This document shows, in pieces, positions 59,209 through 64,000 of a stretch of 64,000 nt of DNA. The notes under the pieces are model-generated. The model saw only the letters and a list, made by a program, of their open reading frames with translations, was not told the DNA's origin and ran no database searches. The position numbers and the translations under genes are program-made. Source of the stretch: Paramyrothecium sp. XJ0827 (taxonomy: Eukaryota; Ascomycota; Sordariomycetes; Hypocreales; Stachybotryaceae). Every line of letters starts with the position of its first letter. Position 1 is the stretch's first letter. Location: NCBI GenBank assembly GCA_020881915.1, contig JAJFPB010000009.1, positions 1,488,001 through 1,552,000 on the forward strand, read 5' to 3'.

Positions 59209-60679
59209 AGTGGTTGTTGTTTCTCTGAAGCCAAGCGATATGGTTTTTGGAAGACAAGAGCGTTGGTGGAGGCTTCAGCAAGAAACCAAGGGGAGGAGAA
59301 GGTGCAGTGACGTTAAAATCAAGAAAATTTAATTGGAGGTTATAAAATTAAAAAGGGGGAGGGGGGGTTCATCGAGTGAAGAGAACAATGTGTCGCGTGC
59401 TGCATCTTTGCATCGGGGAAGTTTGTGATAAATACGAAAGCCCAGGTGTTAACTAGCTTTCAACAGAGCTGGGAAATATGGAAGGGTCGCCCTTGCAACT
59501 CGTCCTCGTATTTAACATAGCCACCTCCCTGGCTCAACTACCAGCAAGTAGCACGGTGTGCAATTTTCTAGAACACGCCAGCTTGAGGCGGATACGTATG
59601 CAAGTGATCGCTGCCCGAGGGGACGCAACATAGGGCAAGGAAGTGACAAAAGTGCCTTGACCTGCACATCAACTCGCTGGGCACTTCCATGACGTTGCAA
59701 ATAGTCTAATATGCAGCTTAGTGGCACAGTACTGCGGCCCCTTCCGGGGACTCGTACCGGCCATAATGCTACCCAACCCGATGCGCTTATCGGCCTCTGG
59801 CCGTTCTTGCATGACGCAGCTGCGCAGTGACAAATAGCCGCTGTGCTTGCATTGCCCTGTTCAAGATCCGCCTTAATGACAGGAGGATACAGCTTTCCCT
59901 TAATGTTCCACGAATCAACACGAGAGTAGTGATGACAGCAGCTGTCTAGGTGCTTCACAGGGCTTCATTGCATGCTATTCGACGACGACTTCATCTACGT
60001 CGTAGACGAAAGCAAAACTGCCAGGATCGGATAGAACAGCTATGGTCAAGGCTCGAACCATTCGATGGGACAGCTATCTTCGTGGCTTGAAGGAATGCGT
60101 AGCCTACCTGTGTCCATTTCCAAATTATCGCACCAATCACATTCTGTGACGTTGTCTTCGACTGATTGCCAGAGCGTCTGGTCCTCATCGGACTTCAATA
60201 CAGCCATTAAAGAAGCAAAGCGAGAAAACTATAATTCATAAGTTATGCCTCATTTCCATGAGATTACCGTCTCAAGCGAGTCTTGATGGCGTTGCGCAGC
60301 GAAAGGTTATAAAGATGCGGGTCCCAGGTTGGTGGATAGAGGACCATTACTATCGACTGAAACTATCTAGGGACGCAAAACGTCCGATGTGCACGGAGAC
60401 AGACGAGCCAATTGCTTCACAGCGGCTCGTTTGCTTTTTCGGGTGATGGTAATTTGCATGGCAACAGCATCGTCAAAAGAAAACAACACTGCCTGTGTAT
60501 GCTTGCCTAGGATCTTCAGAAGTTTTCTCTAACAAATTCTACTCGTCATGGGTATCTATCGCGTGATTTTCTATGATCAGTAGCTAATCTGGACGTGCCA
60601 ACGAATCTTGCGGCAGAGCAATTGCTGGGCTCAACACCCCTACATCAGATCAGCATGAACTCAACCGCAGAATGAGCCC
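59209..60679. other. Intergenic, no gene seen
   Basis: Promoter of the DUF3433 fragment (about 59209-59400) and the 3' flank of the amidase. Open frames of 60-150 codons on both strands have no domain content. A GC-rich palindromic stretch near 59735-59760 is not a tRNA. Confidence 0.5.
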
Positions 60680-62710
60680 CTACTTCTTCTTTTGCACAAG
60701 CCCCTTCGTGTCTACCCACGAGGGCGGGCGAACCCGCGGTGCAGGACCCAGCGTCTCCACGTCAAGCCCAAACCTCAGCAGGTCGTCTTCTCTCGTCCAC
60801 TCGGCCGTCACCATCATACCCACTGGGACTTGGCCGACCGCCTCAGCGCCTGCCACCTGGCCAGCGCCGGTGTGACCCTCGGGTACGACGTAGCCCGCAG
60901 GGACGGTGAGGCTCGGTGTGCCGCAAAAGTTGGCCAGCCATACGTAGCGCATAATTTCCAAGGTGCGGTCCCCGTCGCTGATGCCATGGGTGAGCTCGGC
61001 CACAGAGCGCATCGGCCAGCCCGCACACGCCGTCGTAGGGGTGGCGATGAGCATGCCAGGGTGTTCCTTCCAGAGATGGGCGAGGTGCTGCATCAGGACG
61101 CGGCGGAGCTTTTGTGCCAAGAGATAGTCCGTGGCGCCCGTGGTCTTTGCCAGGGCGACAAGGATGCGGTTGCCCGGCGTGATGAGATGCGTGTGGTCGC
61201 CCACGCCTGTAGCAGCATCTGTCATGATCGTCAGTGCGTGTGCGATCTGGCCTTCGGCCACGAAAGGTATTTCGATGGGCACAACGGAGTAGCCGTGCTG
61301 GTCCACAAGCTTCTGGATCATGTTGCGACAGAGGGTCTGCACCGCGGGGTCCGCCTGCTGGAACCAGTGCTCGGGAACGCCCAGGGTTTTGTTACGGTTT
61401 GCCGTCAGCAGAAGCGGGCGCGGAGGGGCGGCAGCAAAGTGCGAGCTGGGCGGCTGTTGGCTGACGACGTCGAAGAGCACAGCGAGAGAGCGGATGTCGT
61501 TTGCGATGAGACCGTTGACCTCACAGGTGTTGCTGCCGTTGTGGCTGGGGTAGTACGACAGGCGGCCGTGTGTTGGCTTCAGGCCGAAGACGGAACAGAA
61601 GGAGGCAGGGATGCGAATGCTGCCACCGCCATCGGAACCCAGAGTGATGGGAACCAGACCGGTGGCGACAGCGTACGCGGAGCCGGAGGAACTGCCGCCA
61701 GTGTAGTACTTGTCGTTGTAAGGGTTCCGCGGTGTGCCATGAGCGACATTCACGCCCGAGGTGTCTGGAAACGTTAGCTTATGGGCGATTGGAGAGGAGA
61801 ATATCCATCATATCATACCCATGCCTATCTCGTGCATGGAGAGCTTTCCGAGAATGATGGCGCCGGCCTCTTTCAGCTTCTGGACACACCAGACATCGAT
61901 AACCTCCCCAGCCTCATTCCTGTGGGCCAAGTCGATGGCGGTGCCGAGGGTGGTTCTGTAGCCTTGCATGTCGTACGTATCCTTGACGGCGGTGGGGACG
62001 CCGTCGAGGGGGCCGAGGGATCTCTTTTCCTTGTAGCGGAGGGTAGACTCCTCGGCGGCCTTGATGATGATGTCGGGCTCGACATGGATCCAGGCCAGCG
62101 AGTGCTGTCCCGGAGGAGTCGTGTCGCGGCGGATAAGAGGGAGAATGCCATTGACGAGGTCTAGCGGGGTGAGTTGGCCAGAGAGGAAAAGGGAGCGGTA
62201 GTGCGCGGCAGAGTAGGTGCCGAGGCGGGTTGAGTACGAGTCATCGGAGGTCTCGGTGATGAGTTTGCGGTTGTGCTCTGGGTTCTCATCGTGGTAGGGG
62301 AGCACGGTAGGGTCATGACGCGGCTCGGTGTTGTCGATCTGGGGGCCGATGCTTCGCAGGGCGCCGAAACCAGCGTTGTGCCAGAGGTAGCGTCTGAGGA
62401 AACCAAAGTTCTCGACTCTAGCGGCGTTGTTAGTTTTATCATGCTCCTGCTATGCCCATGCTCATGCTCCGGCTATGCCCATGCTCATGCTCCAGGGTTG
62501 GATGAGTGAGAAGTGAGATGAGAACCCACATGTATGCTGCCGCCACCAAGACCCAGCCAATCAGGCGCGGGTTCTGCTTCTTCCTGAGCTGCGAGAGCAC
62601 AACCTCCCTGCGACAAGAAATGTTAGACACGGGGCGCCAAGCACGATTTTCCCTTGGACATACGCTCGGATGGGCGTGGGGTAGGTATAACCCCTTTCGT
62701 GAGCGGTCAT
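60680..62710 (-). CDS. Amidase (amidase-signature family)
   Basis: Hydrolyses carboxamides to acid and ammonia. Four exons (62710-62664, 62607-62530, 62417-61819, 61764-60680) give 602 residues. The N-terminus (MTAHERGYTYPTPIRAEVVL) includes a hydrophobic stretch, WVLVAAAY. Catalytic triad of the family: Lys187 in DGVPTAVKDTYD, the cis-Ser in GGSSSGSA (266-270), and the nucleophile Ser290 in LGSDGGGSIRIPASF. It resembles the fungal fatty-acid-amide-hydrolase/acetamidase-like group. Substrate unknown. The third intron holds a short tandem repeat (62440-62500). A long open frame on the opposite strand (60692-61777) is only its shadow. Confidence 0.9.
62440..62500. repeat. Minisatellite in amidase intron
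   Basis: Two full copies and a partial copy of a ~23-bp unit (on + ..GCTATGCCCATGCTCATGCT..) inside the intron between amidase exons 2 and 3. The intron still has a normal CTAAC branch site and AG acceptor. Confidence 0.8.
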
Positions 62711-64000
62711 GGTGCGCTGGGGGAAGTGAGTGAGGGAGTGGGTGAGAAAAGGAGAGGGAGAGGGAGAGGGAGAGGGCGGGTGACGATGTGCTTGTTTGCT
62801 CCCAAATTAAAAAAAAAAGTGCCTGGCTTTGTTCCTCGGCGCGGCGTCGCGGGGCAATTGAAAGGCGCGGCTCCGTGCGGGTGTCAATTTACGCGTCCTT
62901 TTCGTAGCGCAAACAGCCTGCACTGCACTGAATCCAACGGGGCCCCGGGTCCTCTCCAGGTGTTCCGTGCCACTATCAGCAGTTGGCAGCCCGCACCACC
63001 ACAATTTTCTCACAAGCTGCATCACCTCCGAGGTCAACCATCACCGCCCAGCAATGATTCACATCATCTAAGCCGTTGCCATCACGTGCAATTTTTTCTT
63101 CTTGTCAGTTGTCGGTCGAACACACCCGGAAGGCAAGCATTCTTTCAGATTGTTATTGTTGCCTTCTGCCACCAACTTCACCACCAACAGATAACTGAGC
63201 GCTGGTTGAGAGGCAGGAGCAGCAAGTCATCCAAAGACAAGCCGCCCATTTCGCAAAAAAAAAAAAAAATCATACCATACAGCGGGTTCCCAGAGTACAG
63301 GATTAACACTTTCAACACGTGGGAGGCCCTTTGAATGCAAACAATGCGAACAAAACAGAAGCACTAGGTCATAAATTTGCACGTCGTATACAACCACAGC
63401 CAAAACTTCGTAGCCTGTCAAAAGAGTGTCGATTACGAGAAGGCTCACATCCACCAGACACTGACTTCTAATGAGTACGTTAGACATCTTTAGGAAAGTT
63501 CCGAGGAATTCAGCTATCAGGGGTTTTTTTGTGCGGTACATGAGCCCAAATTCATGTTATAGGGTAACCGAGAATTTGAAGCTTGGCACCAGGGTGTTCC
63601 AGCAACTACCTCGACCAGGTATATTTCTGGGCCCCAGGTCCCTTGGTTTCACGTAGTGAAATACATTCGAATGATACATCCAATTGATAGTCCGTCACGA
63701 TCCGTTCTCCTTCTTCTTTCCCGGAACAAATTAAAGAAAGCATCATTGATTGAGCGCACCCGTAATGCTGCTGCTGAACAACCTGCAACAAGGGGGAGCT
63801 GCGTTTCTGGAAGTTGCTCACGGTCCCTAAGCAATCATTATATCCAACCCAATCGCTGCATGAGTTGGGTGAAGCAGACCGCGGTTCAAACGCATGAAAG
63901 GTAGTATAACTCTTCACACTTTCACGTGGACACGTCCTCGTGTGGCATACAAGCAGCTTTGTCGACAATGGTCTACGGGACGCATCACAACGTCGTCATA
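62711..64000. other. Upstream of amidase; no gene seen
   Basis: Includes the amidase promoter. A GAGAGG-type simple repeat occupies about 62750-62776, and oligo-A runs lie at 62809-62818 and 63256-63269. Open frames on both strands are short and motif-free. The window ends in non-coding DNA. Confidence 0.5.
62750..62776. repeat. GAGAGG simple repeat
   Basis: About four and a half copies of a GAGAGG hexamer in the amidase upstream region. Confidence 0.8.

Noticed and set aside
59512..60188. Open frames of 65-148 codons on - strand
   Set aside because: No domain, no splice structure, and low-quality codon pattern.
60692..61777. 361-codon open frame on + strand
   Set aside because: Fully antisense to the amidase catalytic exon; GC-rich coding DNA often leaves such shadows and it has no motifs.
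63825..63900. tRNA-like GGTTCAAAC near window end
   Set aside because: Flanking bases do not form the T stem or acceptor stem.

Overview
The window comes from a filamentous ascomycete (Pezizomycotina, most likely Sordariomycetes). The evidence is short GT..AG introns of about 50-70 nt with CTAAY-type branch sites, typical fungal families (HET, 2EXR, DUF3433, fungal PGAP4-like, NmrA, AAT permease), and a 23-kb AT-rich block whose retrotransposons carry the stop-riddled, TpA-rich signature of repeat-induced point mutation (RIP). No rRNA, convincing tRNA or CRISPR array was seen. All exon structures were read by eye from splice consensus and frame continuity.

Layout. 0-35 kb is normal gene-bearing DNA: an SDR oxidoreductase, a 2EXR protein, a PGAP4-like Golgi glycosyltransferase, an NmrA-like reductase, a HET-domain protein, a BAHD-like acyltransferase, a doubtful broken membrane-protein locus, a secreted HEXXH peptidase, a Ser-rich single-pass surface protein, a 12-exon amino-acid permease, a large beta-propeller-like protein convergent with a SIRT6/7-like sirtuin, and an intronless secreted Asp-box protein. 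35.2-58.2 kb is the RIP block. It holds one full-length Ty3/Gypsy chromovirus on + (36219-44201, 652-bp LTRs, TSD tatta/tattg) nested in an older opposite-strand LTR relic, a second full-length relative on - (48974-56896, 613-bp LTRs with a different U3), and a truncated third copy (57184-58030). Inside the block a 2-kb island carries an undamaged NmrA-like gene. 58.2-64 kb is normal DNA again, with a four-exon amidase.

Most notable results. (1) The RIP block sits between two complementary halves of a DUF3433 membrane-protein gene on the - strand: first DUF3433 unit at 58219-59208, second unit and C-terminus at 33034-35208. This suggests one gene split by about 23 kb of retrotransposon-rich DNA, with its first extracellular loop lost. 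(2) Between the chromodomain and the 3' LTR, both full-length chromoviruses carry antisense reading frames whose stops are mostly RIP-type. They appear to encode a Cys-rich knuckle and, in one copy, a charged coiled coil, so may be an accessory antisense gene. (3) The two LTR types share their last ~184 bp and the internal region but differ in U3, suggesting promoter exchange.

No biosynthetic cluster is evident: the tailoring-type enzymes (SDR, acyltransferase, NmrA, amidase) are scattered and no PKS, NRPS or terpene core enzyme is present.
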